DNA of 34,842 nucleotides from an uncultured Pseudomonadota bacterium. GTDB taxonomy: Bacteria; Pseudomonadota; Gammaproteobacteria; Burkholderiales; Burkholderiaceae. The DNA lies in the NCBI GenBank assembly GCA_946480245.1, contig CAMLIZ010000035.1, positions 1 to 34,842 of the forward strand. The letters are read 5' to 3'. The position numbers and the translations under genes were made by a program. Within the stretch, counting starts at the first letter, position 1. Every line of letters starts with the position of its first letter. Below the pieces are notes generated by a model that worked only from the letters and a program-made list of their open reading frames with translations, searched no databases and was not told where the DNA came from. This document shows positions 7,626-20,334 of the stretch, piece after piece.

Positions 7626-9451
7626 ACGCGAACGACACCGACTCGCTCCCTCCTGACGCCATTGCGCCGTCCGACTCGCCTTCCACGGAAGCCGAGGCCA
7701 AGCCAGCGCGGCGGCGGCGCAGCGCGCGCAAAAGCGAGACCGCGGAGGCCGTGGCCGAGGTCATCGTCGAATCCGGTGGGCAGCCGGCCGGCGATCCATT
7801 GCCGACCGCGGCTCCGCAGGTGCTGGAGCAGGCTGCCGCTGCGGTGCCTGCGGAAAGGGGCACTGCCGACGAGGGCGTGGGGCCGGTCGAGGGCGACGCG
7901 ACGCGTGGCCGGCGCAACCGCCGGCGCGGGCGACGCGACCGGGGGCCGCGCGACGTCGAGGCCGGTGCGGAACGCGAGCCGCGCGCACAGCAGCAGCAGC
8001 GGCAGGCGCCACCCGTTCCGGTACCGGACACCGGCGAGGTGTTCGAGCAACTGATCTCGGGTGCTTTCGACGCCGAGCCCGAAGGCGGAGCCGAGCCCGA
8101 GACCGAAGGGCTGTCTGCCAAGCGCGTGCTCGCCGCCGAGCCCGATGCGCCCAAGCTGCACAAGGTGCTGGCCCAAGCCGGCGTCGGCTCGCGGCGCGAC
8201 CTGGAGCAGATGATCGTCGAGGGCCGGGTCACGGTGAACGGCGAGCCGGCGCACATCGGCCAGCGCATCTCGTATGGCGACCAGGTACGTGTCAATGGCA
8301 AGCCGATCAAGTTCCGCATCGCGCAGCCGATGCCCCGCGTGCTTGCCTACCACAAGCCCGTGGGCGAGGTGGTCACGCACGACGATCCGCAGCAGCGTCC
8401 TACGGTGTTTCGTCGCCTGCCGCGACTGCAGCAAGGCAAGTGGCTGTCGGTCGGCCGTTTGGACATCAACACGGAAGGCCTTCTGCTGTTCACCAACTCG
8501 GGGGAACTCGCCAACCAGCTGATGCATCCGCGCTTCGGCGTCGAGCGCGAATATGCGGTGCGCGTTCTCGGTCAACTCGACGATGAGTCGCGCGCCAAGC
8601 TGCTCGAGGGCGTGGAGATCGACGGCCAGAAGGCTGCGTTCAAGGCCATCGAGGACGGCGGGGGCGAAGGCGCCAATCGCTGGTACCGGGTGGTGATCAC
8701 CGAAGGTCGAAACCGAGAGGTGCGCAAGCTGTTCGACGCGGTGGGCCTCGCCGTGAGTCGACTGATTCGCGTGCGCTACGGCTCGCTGGTGTTGCCGCGC
8801 GGGCTCAAGCGCGGCGTGTGGGTGGAACTGGACGATAACGATGTGCGCACCATCCGCCGTCTGGCGGGCGGCGGCGAGCCCCGGCGCGAGGCGCCGCGCG
8901 ACCGCGATGGCGAAGCCGGCAGCAGCAAGCGGGGACGTCGCAACAAGCGCGGCCGTGGCGGGGCGGGGGCCGGCCCCGGTCCGAAGCGCGAGGAGGGCGG
9001 GCCGATTCCGGATCCATTGCAGCAGACGTTCATCAAGCGGCCGCGCGGCGCCGAGCGTCGTGACGACACGCGTGATGACGGGCGCGACGAGGAGGGCCCG
9101 ATCCCGAACCCGTTGCAGCAGACCTACGACAAGCGCGCGCTGCAGCAGGAACGCAACCGAAATCGCGGGCGCGACGACGTGGACGACGAGAACGGCCCGA
9201 TACCGAACCCGCTGCAGCAGACCTACGACAAGCGCTTCGTGCAGAAGCAGCCCGGCACTGGCGGCGGTGGTGGTGCGGGCCGCGGCCGCAAGAAGGGCGG
9301 CGGAGGCGGTGGTGCGGGTGGGGGTGGCGGTGCGCCGAAACAACCCGACCCCATGCAGACCTCCGTGGGCTACATCGGTGCCGACGCGTTCCTGCGCGGC
9401 AAAGGCGGCGGTGGACGTGGCGGGCCGCGCGGCGGCCGGCGTGGCCGCTGA
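7622..9451 (+). CDS. rluB: 23S rRNA pseudouridine synthase RluB with long low-complexity tails
   Basis: The 609-residue protein is about twice the length of E. coli RluB (~290), which makes one pseudouridine in 23S rRNA near the peptidyl transferase centre. Residues 1-177 are an Ala/Glu/Arg-rich extension. An S4 domain lies at about 178-225 ([15 protein letters not shown]). The RsuA/RluB catalytic domain follows, with [15 protein letters not shown] and D281 as the catalytic aspartate, and [15 protein letters not shown] later. From about residue 420 the chain is Arg/Gly-rich with three copies of a GPIPxPLQQT unit, a glycine-rich run, and a final [16 protein letters not shown] and Arg/Gly end. 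Long tails of this kind are familiar in Burkholderiales RluB. The start overlaps the scpB stop. The catalytic call is firm; the role of the tails is unknown. Confidence 0.92.
   Translation: MNANDTDSLPPDAIAPSDSPSTEAEAKPARRRRSARKSETAEAVAEVIVESGGQPAGDPLPTAAPQVLEQAAAAVPAERGTADEGVGPVEGDATRGRRNRRRGRRDRGPRDVEAGAEREPRAQQQQRQAPPVPVPDTGEVFEQLISGAFDAEPEGGAEPETEGLSAKRVLAAEPDAPKLHKVLAQAGVGSRRDLEQMIVEGRVTVNGEPAHIGQRISYGDQVRVNGKPIKFRIAQPMPRVLAYHKPVGEVVTHDDPQQRPTVFRRLPRLQQGKWLSVGRLDINTEGLLLFTNSGELANQLMHPRFGVEREYAVRVLGQLDDESRAKLLEGVEIDGQKAAFKAIEDGGGEGANRWYRVVITEGRNREVRKLFDAVGLAVSRLIRVRYGSLVLPRGLKRGVWVELDDNDVRTIRRLAGGGEPRREAPRDRDGEAGSSKRGRRNKRGRGGAGAGPGPKREEGGPIPDPLQQTFIKRPRGAERRDDTRDDGRDEEGPIPNPLQQTYDKRALQQERNRNRGRDDVDDENGPIPNPLQQTYDKRFVQKQPGTGGGGGAGRGRKKGGGGGGAGGGGGAPKQPDPMQTSVGYIGADAFLRGKGGGGRGGPRGGRRGR
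8999..9235 (+). repeat. Tandem coding repeats (three GPIPxPLQQT units) in rluB
   Basis: Three copies of a short peptide unit, [11 protein letters not shown] then [14 protein letters not shown] twice, begin at residues 460, 492 and 525 of RluB, a period of 32-33 residues (DNA starts 8999, 9095, 9194). The spacers between them are rich in Asp, Arg and Glu. The second and third copies are the most alike, with TACGACAAGCG shared in both. A weaker related element, PDPMQTS, follows in the C-terminal tail. Confidence 0.8.
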
Positions 9452-9470
9452 GGCTTCAAGTTGCGCGGGC

Positions 9471-9476
9471 TACAAT
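9471..9476 (+). promoter_or_regulatory. Possible -10 element upstream of ndk
   Basis: TACAAT at 9471-9476 lies 20 bp after the rluB stop and 38 bp before the ndk start, a sensible place for a -10 box. No good -35 is seen 16-18 bp upstream, so this is a weak prediction. ndk may also be read from the rluB transcript. Confidence 0.3.
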
Positions 9477-9514
9477 CCGCGGCTTTGCCAAGTTTGAGAT
9501 TTCAGGAGAACAAC

Positions 9515-9940
9515 ATGGCCATCGAACGCACCCTTTCGATCATCAAGCCCGACGCAGTGGCGAAGAACGTAATCGGCCAGATCTATGCCCGTTTCGAAGG
9601 TGCCGGCCTCAAGATCGTCGCCGCCAAGATGGCGCACCTCTCGCGCGGCGAAGCGGAAGCGTTCTATGCGGTACACAAGGCGCGTCCCTTCTTCAATGAC
9701 CTGGTCAACTTCATGATCTCCGGGCCCGTGATGATCCAGGCGCTCGAGGGGGAGAACGCGATCGCCAAGAACCGCGAGCTGATGGGCGCCACCGACCCCA
9801 AGAAGGCCGAAAAGGGCACCATTCGCGCCGACTTCGCCGACAGCATCGACGCCAACGCGGTGCACGGCTCCGACGCCCCGGAAACGGCCGCCAATGAAGT
9901 GGCGTTCTTCTTCCCGGGCATGAACGTCTATTCGCGCTGA
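9515..9940 (+). CDS. ndk: Nucleoside diphosphate kinase
   Basis: This 141-residue enzyme passes the gamma phosphate between nucleoside tri- and diphosphates by a phosphohistidine intermediate, balancing the NTP and dNTP pools. The sequence is a full-length match to the bacterial family: [15 protein letters not shown] at the start, a middle containing [16 protein letters not shown], and NAVHGSD with the catalytic H117. ATG at 9515 is preceded by AGGAG at 9504-9508, a good ribosome binding site that decides the start over an upstream TTG at 9461. rlmN follows after 29 bp and is likely in the same transcript. Confidence 0.97.
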   Translation: MAIERTLSIIKPDAVAKNVIGQIYARFEGAGLKIVAAKMAHLSRGEAEAFYAVHKARPFFNDLVNFMISGPVMIQALEGENAIAKNRELMGATDPKKAEKGTIRADFADSIDANAVHGSDAPETAANEVAFFFPGMNVYSR

Positions 9941-9969
9941 ACAGCGCGTGCCCTGAGGGGCCCGCTCGA

Positions 9970-11139
<1,170 letters not shown>

Positions 11140-11175
11140 AATTCGACCACGACAACCAACACGAGGAGACGACGA

Positions 11176-12000
11176 TTGCCCAGGCACCGACTTCGTTGCT
11201 CGATGCCCGCCGCCGGCGGCCGCGGGTTGGCCCTGCTGGCCCTGGTGCTGGCGTTGTTTGGCTGCGCGGCGCCGGGCGGCCCGCCCCCTAGCGACGACCT
11301 GCGAACCGCGAGCGACCAGACCGACGCGGACCGGCGTGCCCGGGTGCGGCTTGAGCTTGCATCGGCCTATTTCGGCCGGGGTCAGAACGAGACGGCGCTC
11401 GACGAGGTGAAACAGGCGCTGGCCGCCAGCCCCAACCTTGTCGAGGCGTGGAACCTGCGCGGCTTGATCTACGCTGCGTTGAGCGACGAGCCTCTGGCCG
11501 AGGAGAGCTTCCAGCGCGCGCTGCAGTTGCGCCCGAACGATCCCGATACCTTGCACAACTACGGCTGGTTCCTGTGCCAGACGAATCGTTTCGACCGTGC
11601 GCAAGCGGAGTTCGCGAAAGCTTTGGCGCAGCCACAGTACCGCAACGCCCCCCGCACGATGCTCGCACAGGGCGTGTGCCGCGCGAAGGCGGGCGATCTG
11701 GCCGGCGCCGAGCAGACGCTGATGCGCGCCTACGAACTGGATCCCGCCAGTCCCACCACGGCGGTGAACCTCGCAGAGGTGCTGTATCGGCGTGGGGAGT
11801 ACGAGCGTGCGCGCTTCTACATCGGACGCGTCAATGCACAGCCGGAGTTCGTGAGCGCGCAGACCTTGTGGCTGGCAGCCCGCATCGAGCGCCGCCTGGG
11901 CGACGCGTCGCGCGTGCGCGACCTGGGCAGGCAATTGCGCGAGCGTTTCCCCAAGGCGTCCGAGACCCTGGCCTTCGAGCGGGGACGCTTCGATGACTGA
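11176..12000 (+). CDS. pilW: Type IV pilus assembly lipoprotein PilW/PilF (TPR)
   Basis: This 274-residue protein has a lipoprotein-like signal ending LALFGC (C30) followed by tetratricopeptide repeats, for example VRLELASAYFGRGQNETAL, AWNLRGLIYAALSDEPLAE and DTLHNYGWFLCQTNRFDRA. It matches the PilW/PilF pilotin family, which helps the outer membrane secretin PilQ to assemble for type IV pili. The start is TTG at 11176, supported by GAGGAG at 11163-11168; a later in-frame ATG would cut into the signal. The position just before rodZ and ispG is the usual one for this gene. Its stop overlaps the rodZ start by 8 bases. Confidence 0.88.
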   Translation: MPRHRLRCSMPAAGGRGLALLALVLALFGCAAPGGPPPSDDLRTASDQTDADRRARVRLELASAYFGRGQNETALDEVKQALAASPNLVEAWNLRGLIYAALSDEPLAEESFQRALQLRPNDPDTLHNYGWFLCQTNRFDRAQAEFAKALAQPQYRNAPRTMLAQGVCRAKAGDLAGAEQTLMRAYELDPASPTTAVNLAEVLYRRGEYERARFYIGRVNAQPEFVSAQTLWLAARIERRLGDASRVRDLGRQLRERFPKASETLAFERGRFDD

Positions 12001-12901
12001 GCCCATGAACGGTGAGGCTGCAGGCGCGTCGGGTGCCGGCAGTGCCGGAGCGATGCTGCGCGAGGCGCGGCAGGCTCGCGGCATGCACATCGCTGCACTC
12101 GCGGCAGCCATCAAGGTGTCGCAGCGCAAGCTGGAGGCCCTGGAGGGTGATCGCTACGACGAACTGCCGGACACCACGTTCACGCGAGCCCTGGCGCAGG
12201 CGGTGTGCCGCGCGCTCAAGATCGACGCCGAGCCGGTGCTGGCCAAACTGCCCGATACGCCCGACCAGGAGCTGCAAGTGGGCTCGGGCATCAATGCCCC
12301 GTTGCGCCAGCGCACGCTGCGCCGCGAAGGTGCCGAGCGGTCTACGCTCGGCGGCCCGGTGGTGTGGATTTCGTTGGCGCTGCTGGTGGCTGCCGCAGCG
12401 GTCTACCTGCTGCCGCCACATCTGCTCGGGGGGCGCTTCGCGCCTGCGCCCGACGAGAGCGCATCCGCTCCTGCCACCCCATCGGTACACGTCGCCAGCG
12501 CGCCGGCACAATCGCCGGCGCCATCTGCACCCGTGGCCGAAGCCCGCGTGGCATCGGACGTCGCACCGATTCAGCCGGCGGCGTCATTGCCAGCACTTGG
12601 CGTGTCGGCTGTGCCGGCGTCCGCACCTGCCTCCGCATCTGCCTCCGCACCTGCGGCGGCCTCCGGTGAAAAGGACGTGGTAGTGCGTGCGACCACCGCG
12701 CCCAGCTGGGTCGAAGTGCGTGACGCGCATGGTCAGGTGATGGTGGCCCGCACGCTGGAACCAGGGGAATCCGAATCGCTTTCCGGCGCCATGCCGATGC
12801 GCGTGACAATCGGCAACTCCGGTGCCACGCAGCTCAGTTTGCGTGGCCAGCCCGTGCCTCTGCCGGCGCGCGAAGGCGTGACGCGGCTTGAACTGAAGTA
12901 G
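11993..12901 (+). CDS. rodZ: Cytoskeleton protein RodZ (helix-turn-helix membrane protein)
   Basis: The 302-residue protein links the MreB cytoskeleton to the cell wall machinery in rod-shaped cells. An N-terminal Xre-type HTH domain covers about 20-85 ([34 protein letters not shown]). A single membrane helix lies at about 122-142 ([18 protein letters not shown]). An Ala/Pro/Ser-rich linker leads to a periplasmic C-terminal domain of the DUF4115 type ([17 protein letters not shown]). The ATG at 11993 lies within the pilW end; a second ATG at 12005 is an alternative start. It sits directly before ispG, as in many Proteobacteria. Confidence 0.92.
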   Translation: MTEPMNGEAAGASGAGSAGAMLREARQARGMHIAALAAAIKVSQRKLEALEGDRYDELPDTTFTRALAQAVCRALKIDAEPVLAKLPDTPDQELQVGSGINAPLRQRTLRREGAERSTLGGPVVWISLALLVAAAAVYLLPPHLLGGRFAPAPDESASAPATPSVHVASAPAQSPAPSAPVAEARVASDVAPIQPAASLPALGVSAVPASAPASASASAPAAASGEKDVVVRATTAPSWVEVRDAHGQVMVARTLEPGESESLSGAMPMRVTIGNSGATQLSLRGQPVPLPAREGVTRLELK

Positions 12902-12908
12902 TCCCAGC

Positions 12909-14192
<1,284 letters not shown>

Positions 14193-14255
14193 CGTCGCGC
14201 CGCGTTCGTCTTCGGTATCCCGCGGCCCAGCGGCCGCCTTTCGCATTGCTCTCCC

Positions 14256-15539
14256 ATGGCTGACATCCTGCGTGCCGTCAAAGGCATGAACGACATCCTG
14301 CCGCCCGAGTCGGCGCGCTGGGAATGGTTCGAGGCGACCGTGCGCATGCTGATGCAGCGCTACGGCTACCAGAACCTGCGCACCCCGATCGTCGAGCCCA
14401 CGGCGCTATTCGTGCGCGGGCTTGGCGAGGTGACCGACATCGTCGAGAAGGAGATGTATTCCTTCGAGGATTCGATGAACGGCGACAAGCTCACGCTGCG
14501 CCCCGAGGCCACTGCCGGCATCGTGCGTGCAATGGTCGAGCACAACGCGCTCTATAACGGTCCGCTGCGCGTCTGGACCATCGGTGCGATGTTCCGTCAC
14601 GAGCGGCCACAGAAGGGCCGCTATCGGCAGTTCCACCAGCTCGACGTGGAGGCGCTGGGTTTTGCAGGCCCGGACGTCGATGCCGAATTGATCCTGCTCG
14701 TGCGCGCGCTGTGGCGCGAACTGGGCCTCGTGGAAGGCCGTGACGTTCGGTTGGAGATCAACAGCCTCGGTCAGCCCGACGAACGCCGCGCGCACCGCGA
14801 AGCGCTGATTCGCCACTTCGAGCAACACGCCTCGCTGCTCGATGAGGATGCCAAGCGTCGCCTGCACAGCAACCCCTTGCGCATCCTCGACACCAAGAAT
14901 CCGGTGATGCAGCCCGTGGTGGAGGCTGCTCCCCAGCTGATGGATTTCCTCGGCGAGGCTTCACTCGCGCACTTCCGCGCCGTGCGGGCGGTGCTGGACG
15001 CCGCTGGGCTCGAGTACCGCGTGAATCCACGGCTGGTGCGCGGCATGGACTACTACAACCTCACGGTGTTCGAGTGGGTCACCGAGCGCCTGGGCTCGCA
15101 GGGAACGGTCTGTGGCGGCGGGCGCTACGACGGGCTGATCGAGCAGCTGGGTGGCAAGCCGGCGCCGGCCGTCGGCTTCGGCCTGGGCATCGAGCGGCTG
15201 CTGCTGTTGCTCGAGGAGGTAGGCGTTGGCGCACCATCGGTTGCGCCGGTGGCCTATGCGGTCGTGCCCTCCGCGGCGGCGATGCCGCAGGTGCTGCCTG
15301 CGCTCGAAGCTTTGCGGGCGGCGGGTGTGTCGGTGCAGATGCACGCTGGCGGAGGCAGCATGAAGTCTCAATTCAAGAAGGCCGACGCCAGCGGTGCACG
15401 TTATGCGCTGATCTTCGGCGATGACGAACTGGCACGTGGCGAGGCGGCGGTGAAGTCGCTGCGCGACGTCGGCGGCCAGCAGCGCACCGTCGCTCTGCAC
15501 CGCCTGCCGTCGCTGGCGGCCGAGTGGCTCAACGCATAA
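14256..15539 (+). CDS. hisS: Histidine--tRNA ligase
   Basis: This 427-residue class II aminoacyl-tRNA synthetase charges tRNA-His. The N-terminus ([12 protein letters not shown]), motif 2 ([16 protein letters not shown]), the histidine-specific GGRYDGL and motif 3 ([12 protein letters not shown]) are all present. The C-terminal anticodon-binding domain is complete, ending near the usual length of about 424. The 64-bp gap from ispG suggests co-transcription. A second HisRS-like protein, HisZ, is encoded later in the window but lacks this anticodon domain, so this copy is the true synthetase. Confidence 0.97.
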   Translation: MADILRAVKGMNDILPPESARWEWFEATVRMLMQRYGYQNLRTPIVEPTALFVRGLGEVTDIVEKEMYSFEDSMNGDKLTLRPEATAGIVRAMVEHNALYNGPLRVWTIGAMFRHERPQKGRYRQFHQLDVEALGFAGPDVDAELILLVRALWRELGLVEGRDVRLEINSLGQPDERRAHREALIRHFEQHASLLDEDAKRRLHSNPLRILDTKNPVMQPVVEAAPQLMDFLGEASLAHFRAVRAVLDAAGLEYRVNPRLVRGMDYYNLTVFEWVTERLGSQGTVCGGGRYDGLIEQLGGKPAPAVGFGLGIERLLLLLEEVGVGAPSVAPVAYAVVPSAAAMPQVLPALEALRAAGVSVQMHAGGGSMKSQFKKADASGARYALIFGDDELARGEAAVKSLRDVGGQQRTVALHRLPSLAAEWLNA

Positions 15540-15566
15540 TCCCTTCCTTTCAATCGCGCGCGCACC

Positions 15567-16244
15567 ATGGCGACCCAACTCGACCTGCAAGAACAAGAAC
15601 AGCTTGACGAGCTGAAGGCGTTCTGGAAGCAATACGGCAACCTGATCACCTGGGTGCTCGTCCTCGCACTGGCTGCGTTCGCTGCCTGGAACGGGTGGAA
15701 CTGGTACCAGCGCGAGCAGGCGGCGAAGGCCGGCGCGATGTTCGATGCGCTGCAGGCCGCTTCGCAGGCTGGCGACGCCGACAAGACCGCAAAGGTGTTC
15801 GCCGATCTCAAGGCACGCTACCCGCGTACGGCGTTCGCGGAGCAAGCCGGGTTGCTGGCTGCAAAGCTGCAGTACGAAAAGGGGCGGGTCGACGCCGCCA
15901 AGGGCGCATTGACCTGGGTGGCAGACAACGCCACCGAGGACGAGTACCGCACGATCGCCCGTCTTCGCCTGGCCGGCGTGTTGCTGGACCAGAAGCAATA
16001 TGCCGACGCGCTCAAGCAGCTGGACCAGGCCGGCGACAAGTCGTTCGCAGCCCTGGTCGCCGACCGGCGTGGCGACGTGCTGCTGGCCGAGGGCAAGAAG
16101 GACGAGGCCAAGGCGGCCTACCAGGCAGCGTACAAGGCAATGGGCGAGAAGCTCGAGTACCGCCGCCTGGTCGACGCCAAGCTCACCGCGTTGGGCGCGC
16201 CGCCGCCGGCGGCCTCCGCGCCCACGACCGGGGGCCAGGAATGA
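15567..16244 (+). CDS. YfgM-like inner membrane tetratricopeptide protein
   Basis: The 225-residue protein has a short cytoplasmic N-terminus (LDLQEQEQLDELKAFWKQYG), one membrane helix at about 25-42, and a periplasmic part with TPR-like helices (AKVFADLKARYPRTAFA, LRLAGVLLDQKQYADALKQL). It belongs to the YfgM (DUF2133) family. In E. coli YfgM associates with PpiD and the SecYEG translocon and may pass newly exported proteins to periplasmic chaperones; that role here is inferred. It sits between hisS and bamB, as in E. coli. Its stop overlaps the bamB ATG (ATGA). Confidence 0.88.
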   Translation: MATQLDLQEQEQLDELKAFWKQYGNLITWVLVLALAAFAAWNGWNWYQREQAAKAGAMFDALQAASQAGDADKTAKVFADLKARYPRTAFAEQAGLLAAKLQYEKGRVDAAKGALTWVADNATEDEYRTIARLRLAGVLLDQKQYADALKQLDQAGDKSFAALVADRRGDVLLAEGKKDEAKAAYQAAYKAMGEKLEYRRLVDAKLTALGAPPPAASAPTTGGQE

Positions 16245-17392
16245 CGGTGCTGCGACTCGTTCATGGCAAGAGGTTGGCCTTGCTGTTGAGCGTGGCCCTG
16301 CTTGCCGGCTGCGGCAGCTTCAACCCGGTCAACTGGTTCTCCGAGAAACCGAAGCCGGCCGAGTTGGAGAACCTGACGCCCAAGATCGCGGGCCGAGAGG
16401 TGTGGAACCTGCGGCTGGACAGCGTGCAGTTTCCGATGGCCGTCGCGGTCAATGGCAGCGCGTTCACGGCTGCCAGCACCGACGGCACCGTGGTGGCACT
16501 GAACGCGGACGACGGGCACGAACTGTGGCGCGCCAATGTCGGCAGCCAATTGGCTGCCGGCGTCGGCAGCGACGGCCGCTTTGCTGCGGTAGTCACGCGC
16601 GACAACGAACTCGTCGTACTTGAAGCCGGCAAGGTCAAGTGGCGCCAACGCCTGAATTCAGGCGTGGTCACGCCGCCGTTGGTGGCCGGTGAGCGGGTGT
16701 TCGTGATGGGCGTGGACCGCGCCGTGCAGGCCTTCGACGCGCTCGATGCGCACTTGCTGTGGACCCTGCGCCGCCCGGGAGAGGCGCTCACGCTGGCCCA
16801 GCCTGGCGTGCTCGCTGCGTTCAAGAACACTCTGCTGGCGGGCCAGGGCCCGTTGCTGACCGGTGTTGACCCGCTCAACGGCAACGTGCAATGGGAGGTG
16901 GCGCTCGCCACGCCGCGCGGCACCAACGAGGTGGAGCGTCTGGCGGATCTGGTGGGTCCGGTGGTGCGCAGTGGCGACATCGTCTGTGCCCGCTCGTTCC
17001 AGAACGGCGTTGGGTGTGTGAACGCCGAGCGGGCGAGCCTGGTGTGGAGCAAGTCTGTCGGCGGTGTGAAGCCCGTAGGCGGCGATGCCGACTTCATCTT
17101 CGGCGCCGACGCCAGCGACCGCATGACCGCCTGGCGCGCCGCCAGCGGCGACGTGGCATGGACCCACGAGCGTTTTCTCAATCGGGGCCTGAGCGGGCCG
17201 CTGAGCGCCGGCAAGACCGTGGTGGTGGGCGACAGCCAGGGCTACGTTCACTTCCTGTCGCGCGAGACGGGCGAAACACTCCTCCGGCTGTCTACTGACG
17301 GCTCACCGATCGTGGGCTCGCCGGTACGCGCCGGCGGCACCGTCTTGGTGACCACTCGCAACGGCGGCCTGTACGCCTTCCGCCTCGAGTGA
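16241..17392 (+). CDS. bamB: Outer membrane assembly lipoprotein BamB
   Basis: The 383-residue protein is the beta-propeller lipoprotein of the BAM complex. The signal ends in LLAGCGS, so C24 should be lipidated. PQQ-like propeller blades are seen as [64 protein letters not shown] and [15 protein letters not shown]. The ATG at 16241 overlaps the stop of the YfgM-like gene, and its own stop overlaps the GTG of der (GTGA), so three genes are joined without gaps. A longer open frame from 15695 is only a shadow of the preceding gene. Confidence 0.95.
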   Translation: MTVLRLVHGKRLALLLSVALLAGCGSFNPVNWFSEKPKPAELENLTPKIAGREVWNLRLDSVQFPMAVAVNGSAFTAASTDGTVVALNADDGHELWRANVGSQLAAGVGSDGRFAAVVTRDNELVVLEAGKVKWRQRLNSGVVTPPLVAGERVFVMGVDRAVQAFDALDAHLLWTLRRPGEALTLAQPGVLAAFKNTLLAGQGPLLTGVDPLNGNVQWEVALATPRGTNEVERLADLVGPVVRSGDIVCARSFQNGVGCVNAERASLVWSKSVGGVKPVGGDADFIFGADASDRMTAWRAASGDVAWTHERFLNRGLSGPLSAGKTVVVGDSQGYVHFLSRETGETLLRLSTDGSPIVGSPVRAGGTVLVTTRNGGLYAFRLE

Positions 17393-18726
17393 AGCCAGTC
17401 ATCGCCCTCGTCGGCCGCCCGAATGTCGGCAAGTCGACTCTGTTCAACCGGCTCACTAAGAGCCGCGACGCGATCGTGGCCGACTTCGCGGGCCTGACGC
17501 GGGACCGGCACTACGGCGACGGACGGCTCGGCGAGCACCAGTTCATCGTCATCGACACCGGCGGCTTCGAGCCGGAGAAGCCCAGCGGCGTGGTCGCCGA
17601 GATGGCAAAGCAGACCAAGCAGGCGGTGGCCGAGGCCGACGCGGTGGTGTTCGTGGTGGACATTCGCAACGGGCTGTCGCCGCAGGATCACGACATCGCG
17701 CGCTACCTTCGACAGGCCAACAAGCGGGTGCACCTGGCCGTCAACAAGGCCGAAGGCATGAGCGAGTCGCCGTTGCTCGCCGAGTTTCACGAACTCGGCA
17801 TGGGGGAACCGCACCCGGTGTCTGCCGCGCACGGGCAGGGTATCCGCAGCTTGCTCGAGGCGGTGCTGGAGCCGTTTCCCTTAGACGAGGTCGACACCGA
17901 GGAGCTAGACGGCAGCAAGCCGATCCGGTTGGCGGTGGCGGGGCGCCCGAATGTGGGCAAGTCGACGCTGATCAACGCGTGGCTCGGCGAGGAGCGGCTC
18001 GTGGCCTTCGACATGCCCGGCACCACTCGCGACGCGATCCACGTGCCATTCGAGCGCAACGGTCAGCGCTTCGAACTGATCGACACCGCAGGGCTGCGAC
18101 GCAAGGGCAAGGTGTTCGAGGCGATCGAGAAGTTCTCTGTCGTGAAGACGCTGCAGGCGATCGCCGATGCGCATGTGGCCGTGCTGCTGATCGACGCCAC
18201 CCAGGGCGTGAGCGACCAGGATGCGCACATCGCCGGCTACATCCTCGATGCGGGCCGGGCCGTGGTGATCGCGGTGAACAAGTGGGACGCCGTGGATGCC
18301 TACCAGCGCCAGATGCTGGAGCGCTCGATCGAGACGCGTCTTGCCTTCCTGAAGTTTGCCCCGATCCTGAAGATCTCCGCGCTCAAGCGTCAGGGCCTGG
18401 CGCCGTTGTGGAGGGCGATCGCCGACGTGTATGCATCGGCGACCAAGAAGCTCTCGACACCGGTGCTTACGCGCCTGCTGCACGAGGCAGTGGAGCATCA
18501 GGCGCCGAAGCGGGCGGGCGCTTTCCGGCCCAAGTTGCGCTATGCGCACCAGGGGGGCATGAACCCGCCGCTGATCGTCATCCACGGCAATTCGCTTGAG
18601 CATGTGACCGCTGCATACAAGCGCTTCCTCGAAGGACGCTTCCGCGCGCACTTCGGGCTGGTGGGGACGCCTCTGCGCATCGAAATGAAGTCCTCGCGCA
18701 ATCCGTTCGACGACAAGGACGGCTGA
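17389..18726 (+). CDS. der: Ribosome biogenesis GTPase Der (EngA)
   Basis: The 445-residue protein has two GTPase domains in tandem and a KH-like C-terminal domain, the hallmark of Der, which acts in 50S subunit maturation. The first P-loop is GRPNVGKS at residues 9-16, and the second, identical, is at 185-192. Switch regions FAGLTRD and MPGTTRD and the NKWD base-recognition motif are present. The start is GTG at 17389, overlapping the bamB stop. An 85-bp gap separates it from hfq. Confidence 0.97.
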   Translation: MKPVIALVGRPNVGKSTLFNRLTKSRDAIVADFAGLTRDRHYGDGRLGEHQFIVIDTGGFEPEKPSGVVAEMAKQTKQAVAEADAVVFVVDIRNGLSPQDHDIARYLRQANKRVHLAVNKAEGMSESPLLAEFHELGMGEPHPVSAAHGQGIRSLLEAVLEPFPLDEVDTEELDGSKPIRLAVAGRPNVGKSTLINAWLGEERLVAFDMPGTTRDAIHVPFERNGQRFELIDTAGLRRKGKVFEAIEKFSVVKTLQAIADAHVAVLLIDATQGVSDQDAHIAGYILDAGRAVVIAVNKWDAVDAYQRQMLERSIETRLAFLKFAPILKISALKRQGLAPLWRAIADVYASATKKLSTPVLTRLLHEAVEHQAPKRAGAFRPKLRYAHQGGMNPPLIVIHGNSLEHVTAAYKRFLEGRFRAHFGLVGTPLRIEMKSSRNPFDDKDG

Positions 18727-18811
18727 GGCCTTTTGGCATGAGGGCAGACGCAGCCTGGCGCCCCGTGTGTTAACGTGGCAATTTCCAGAACTTCGAACAC
18801 GGAGCTATATC

Positions 18812-19054
18812 GTGAGCAATAAGGGCCAACTCCTACAAGACCCGTTCCTGAACCTGCTGCGCAAAGAGCACGTGCCAGTGTCGATCTACCTCGTCAACGG
18901 CATCAAGCTGCAGGGCCACATCGAATCCTTCGACCAATACGTCGTCCTGCTGCGCAACACCGTCACGCAGATGGTCTACAAGCACGCCATCTCCACCGTC
19001 GTGCCTGGCCGCGCCGTGAACTTCCACGTGTCGGAAGCGGGCGAGCAGTCCTGA
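18812..19054 (+). CDS. hfq: RNA chaperone Hfq
   Basis: This 80-residue Sm-like protein forms a hexamer that pairs small RNAs with mRNAs. The conserved core is complete: [36 protein letters not shown] and the YKHAI motif with K57 and H58 on the proximal face; Q9 corresponds to E. coli Q8. The C-terminal tail is short (about 13 residues) and acidic. The start is GTG at 18812 with GGAG at 18801-18804; an upstream in-frame ATG at 18767 gives extra residues unlike Hfq. hflX follows after 29 bp, the usual arrangement. Confidence 0.96.
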   Translation: MSNKGQLLQDPFLNLLRKEHVPVSIYLVNGIKLQGHIESFDQYVVLLRNTVTQMVYKHAISTVVPGRAVNFHVSEAGEQS

Positions 19055-19083
19055 ACCACGCTGGCCCCGGCTGGCGGCATTCA

Positions 19084-20334
19084 TTGCAGTCGCCCCCTAC
19101 CTTGAATCCCGAAACACCCACCGCTCCGCCTGCTGAAGGTGGTGTCGCGCGGGCGATTCTCGTGGGCGTCGACCTCGGACCGGGCGGGTCTTTCGATCCC
19201 ACGCTCGATGAGTTGGCGCTGCTGGCCGAATCGGCCGGCGACGAGCCCGTGGCGCGCCTGATCGCGCGCCGCAAGTCGCCCGACCCGGCGCTGTTTGTGG
19301 GCAGCGGGAAGGCCGACGAAATCAAGGCGCTTGTGCAGCAGCACCATGCGCATGGCGTGATCTTCGACCAAGCGCTGTCGCCTGCGCAGCAGCGCAACCT
19401 CGAGCGCCATCTCGGCGTCCCCGTGGCCGATCGAACGGCGCTGATCCTGGAGATCTTCGCGGAGCGTGCAAAGAGCCACGAAGGCAAGCTGCAGGTCGAG
19501 CTGGCGCGCTTGCAGTACCTGTCTACGCGCCTGGTACGGCGATGGAGCCACCTGGAGCGCCAACGTGGAGGGATCGGCACGCGCGGTGGCCCCGGCGAGG
19601 CCCAGATCGAGCTCGACCGTCGCATGATCGGCGAGCGCATCAAGACCGTGAAGCAACGTCTGGAGCGCGTCAAGCGCCAGCGCGGCACACAGCGCAAGGC
19701 GCGCGAGAAGAGCGGCGTGTACCGTGTCTCGCTGGTGGGTTATACCAACGCGGGCAAGTCCACGCTGTTCAATGCCTTGGTCAAGGCGCGCACCTATGCC
19801 GCCAACCAGCTCTTTGCCACGCTGGATACCACCACCCGCTCGATGTACCTGGCGGAGGCCGGCCGATCGGTGTCGCTGTCCGACACGGTCGGCTTCATCC
19901 GCGATCTGCCCCACAAGCTGGTCGAGGCGTTCCAGGCCACCTTGCAGGAGGCGGCGGAGGCCGATCTGCTGTTGCACGTGGTCGACGCTTCCAGCCCGGT
20001 GCTCGATGAGCAGCGGCATGAGGTGGACCGGGTGCTCGAAGAGATTCACGCGAGTGGGATCGCGCAGGTGCTGGTCTACAACAAGCTCGACGCCCTGGAG
20101 CCCGGGCGCCGGCCGCGCAGCCTGATCGACTGGGTGGAGCTGTCTCCAGGCACGCGTGTGCCGCGGGTGTGGGTGAGCGCGTTGGACGGCACCGGCCTTG
20201 ACATGTTGCGCGAGTGCATCGCGCGCCTGGCTGCCGGCGACGTGACGCCCGTAGCGGGCGAAGAGCATGACAACATAGCGACCGGCGCCGAGGCGCTTCC
20301 GATGGACACACCCTCTCGACCGCTGCAGGCATGA
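19084..20334 (+). CDS. hflX: Ribosome-associated GTPase HflX
   Basis: The 416-residue GTPase binds the 50S subunit and in E. coli splits stalled ribosomes after heat stress. An N-terminal HflX domain (RRKSPDPALFVGSGKADEI) and the Gly-rich linker region (ERQRGGIGTRGGPGEAQIE) precede the GTPase domain. Its P-loop is GYTNAGKS at 219-226, then DTTTRSMYL, DTVGFIRDLP and the NKLD motif. The assumed start is TTG at 19084; no strong ribosome binding site is visible, so the exact start is uncertain, but the conserved part begins at about residue 24. The stop overlaps the hflK ATG by 4 bases. Confidence 0.94.
   Translation: MQSPPTLNPETPTAPPAEGGVARAILVGVDLGPGGSFDPTLDELALLAESAGDEPVARLIARRKSPDPALFVGSGKADEIKALVQQHHAHGVIFDQALSPAQQRNLERHLGVPVADRTALILEIFAERAKSHEGKLQVELARLQYLSTRLVRRWSHLERQRGGIGTRGGPGEAQIELDRRMIGERIKTVKQRLERVKRQRGTQRKAREKSGVYRVSLVGYTNAGKSTLFNALVKARTYAANQLFATLDTTTRSMYLAEAGRSVSLSDTVGFIRDLPHKLVEAFQATLQEAAEADLLLHVVDASSPVLDEQRHEVDRVLEEIHASGIAQVLVYNKLDALEPGRRPRSLIDWVELSPGTRVPRVWVSALDGTGLDMLRECIARLAAGDVTPVAGEEHDNIATGAEALPMDTPSRPLQA

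Noticed and set aside
7622..8150. Possible frameshift or gene fusion in the N-terminal third of rluB
   Set aside because: The low-complexity Ala/Glu/Arg stretch keeps one frame without stops into the S4 domain, and similar extensions are familiar in Burkholderiales RluB.
14222..14237. GC-rich 6-bp hairpin between ispG and hisS as a terminator
   Set aside because: It lacks a T-tract and lies in a compact gene run, so a terminator is not supported.
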